DNA of 61,873 nt from Aquirhabdus sp. (GTDB lineage Bacteria > Pseudomonadota > Gammaproteobacteria > Pseudomonadales > Moraxellaceae): positions 1-61,873 of the forward strand of contig JASLGO010000115.1 in assembly GCA_030150135.1 (NCBI GenBank). The letters are read 5' to 3'. The position numbers were made by a program, and so were the translations under genes. The notes below the pieces were generated by a model that worked only from the letters and a program-made list of their open reading frames with translations, was not told the DNA's origin and did no database searches. Below are positions 60,709 through 61,873 of the stretch, one piece after another (positions within the stretch are counted from its first letter, which is position 1; each line of letters begins with the position of its first letter).

Positions 60709-61873
60709 TTATTTAGCAAAGCCGCGTTTAGCAAGCTCAATACGTGCAATCACGCCTTTATGAACTTCATCAGGGCCATCCGCCAGTCGCAGACTACGTG
60801 CTTGGGCAAAGAATGAAGTCAAAGGCGTATCTTGTGACATGCCAGCGCCACCATGAATCTGGATCGCCATATCGACCACTTGCTGTAAAACATTAGGCGC
60901 GACAACTTTGATCGCTGAGATTTCAGTCATCGCACCGAAAGTACCCATCGTATCCATCTTCCATGCGGCATAAAGGGTTAATAAACGAGCCTGATCAATC
61001 GCAATACGTGCTTCTGCAACACGTTCACGATTACCGCCCAGATTGATGAGTGGCTTACCGAAAGCAGTTCGCTGCATACCACGATCAATCATCAGTTCTA
61101 ATGATTTTTCAGCAGCGCCGATACAGCGCATACAGTGATGGATACGACCAGGTCCAAGACGACCTTGCGCAATCGAAAAGCCTTCACCAGGCCCTGAAAT
61201 GAAGCTGCTAATAGGCACGCGAACATTCGTAAAGCTGACTTCACCATGCCCATGTGGCGCATCGTAATCGCCAAAAACAGGCAACATGCGTTCGATTTTG
61301 ATGCCGGGCGTATCGAGTGGTACGAGTACCATCGAGTGCTGATTGTGTCGTCCACTACTTGGGTTAGGTGTGTGCGCCATGAAGATGGCTACTTTGCAAT
61401 GAGGATCACCAATCCCGCTAGACCACCATTTGCGGCCATTCAGTATGATTTCATCATTTTCAATGATAGCTGTAGCTTGCATATTGGTTGCATCAGAGGA
61501 GGCGACATCCGGCTCGGTCATACAGAACACAGAGCGGATTTCACCCGCCAATAGCGGCATTAACCAGCGTTGCTTTTGTTCTTCGCTGCCATAACGCCAT
61601 AAGACTTCCATATTGCCTGTATCTGGGGCATTACAGTTAAAGACGGTTGGAGCAAGTAAGCTGCGACCTGTTTGCTCGGCAATGTGAGCATATTCCTGAA
61701 TGTTTAGACCCGCACCGAGTGTCTCATCAGGAAGCCAGAGATTCCATAAACCTTGTGCTTTGGCTTTGTTTTTCAGTTCTTCAAGAATGGCGGGAACTTT
61801 CCATCGCGTCCAATCATCACCTGAGCAATTCGCATGAACTTCAGCCCAGAATGCTGGCTCTGCGGGTTCAATT
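60709..61873 (-). CDS. Acyl-CoA dehydrogenase (ACAD11-like), partial, 5' end outside window
   Basis: The frame stays open from the stop at 60709 to the right edge, about 388 codons, so the gene begins outside. FCMTEPDVASSDATNM with KWWSSGIGDP (FAD-binding), and LINLGGNRERVAEARIAIDQARLL and QIHGGAGMSQDTPL at the C-terminal helical domain are typical of the ACAD10/11 and LvaC group. It should act on the acyl-CoA product of the kinase step. An internal Met at 61611 is not the true start, because the coding sequence before it (IEPAEPAFWAEVHANCSG and on) continues the family. Confidence 0.9.
   Translation of the reverse strand, partial: IEPAEPAFWAEVHANCSGDDWTRWKVPAILEELKNKAKAQGLWNLWLPDETLGAGLNIQEYAHIAEQTGRSLLAPTVFNCNAPDTGNMEVLWRYGSEEQKQRWLMPLLAGEIRSVFCMTEPDVASSDATNMQATAIIENDEIILNGRKWWSSGIGDPHCKVAIFMAHTPNPSSGRHNQHSMVLVPLDTPGIKIERMLPVFGDYDAPHGHGEVSFTNVRVPISSFISGPGEGFSIAQGRLGPGRIHHCMRCIGAAEKSLELMIDRGMQRTAFGKPLINLGGNRERVAEARIAIDQARLLTLYAAWKMDTMGTFGAMTEISAIKVVAPNVLQQVVDMAIQIHGGAGMSQDTPLTSFFAQARSLRLADGPDEVHKGVIARIELAKRGFAK

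Overview
The window is a chromosomal piece from a gamma-proteobacterium of the Moraxellaceae, most likely Acinetobacter or a close relative such as Alkanindiges. The case rests on a moderately AT-rich composition (a rough impression of low-40s percent G+C), an AbaR/AbaM/AbaI-type quorum-sensing locus whose synthase closely resembles Acinetobacter AbaI, the kdsD-kdsC-lptC-lptA-lptB order, a leuS-lptE-holA operon, and an ACAD/SDR/kinase lipid-catabolism cluster. I see no rRNA, insertion sequence, CRISPR array or phage structural gene. Most of the window is ordinary chromosome with small accessory pockets.

Layout. 0-4.1 kb: the 5' part of rpsU, then an isolated type VI secretion pair tssH-tssA. 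4.5-11.7 kb: a small unknown gene, the sbcDC nuclease operon, a crotonase and a secreted repeat protein. 11.8-15.3 kb: the Kdo/LPS-transport operon kdsD-kdsC-lptC-lptA-lptB. 15.6-21.2 kb: cysS and obgE flanking an accessory pocket (17.3-19.9 kb) with an XRE repressor plus ImmA/IrrE peptidase pair divergent from a HORMA-like gene. 21.3-26.2 kb: a TetR-controlled emrA-emrB-outer-membrane-factor efflux operon. 26.5-31.1 kb: an unknown gene, a secreted phosphoesterase, a CAU tRNA and the quorum-sensing locus. 31.1-46 kb: housekeeping genes (DUF3108 protein, leuS-lptE-holA, tsaD, tusDCBE, galE, proS, proB). 45.9-52 kb: envelope lipoproteins, tRNA-Thr(CGU), two AraC-type regulators and a lipase/DUF4105 pair. 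52.2-61.9 kb: acyl-CoA and lipid metabolism, including a condensation-type acyltransferase and a five-gene cluster of acyl-CoA dehydrogenase, SDR, APH-type kinase, phosphatase-like protein and SDR.

How genes work together. kdsD/kdsC make Kdo and LptC/A/B (with LptE elsewhere in the window) carry LPS to the outer membrane. TusD/C/B/E relay sulfur for tRNA 2-thiouridine. AbaI makes an acyl-homoserine lactone sensed by AbaR, with an RsaM-type protein between them. The 57-62 kb cluster looks like CoA-thioester degradation through a phosphorylated intermediate, as in LvaA/LvaC of Pseudomonas and vertebrate ACAD10/11.

The best candidate for something undescribed is the 17.6-19.9 kb module. An XRE repressor and ImmA-like protease, an arrangement like the CapH/CapP pair that controls some CBASS defence operons, sit opposite a lone protein whose C-terminal half resembles bacterial HORMA domains. 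The spacer holds well-placed operators and promoters, but no CD-NTase is present. The HORMA call was made by eye and is the weak link.
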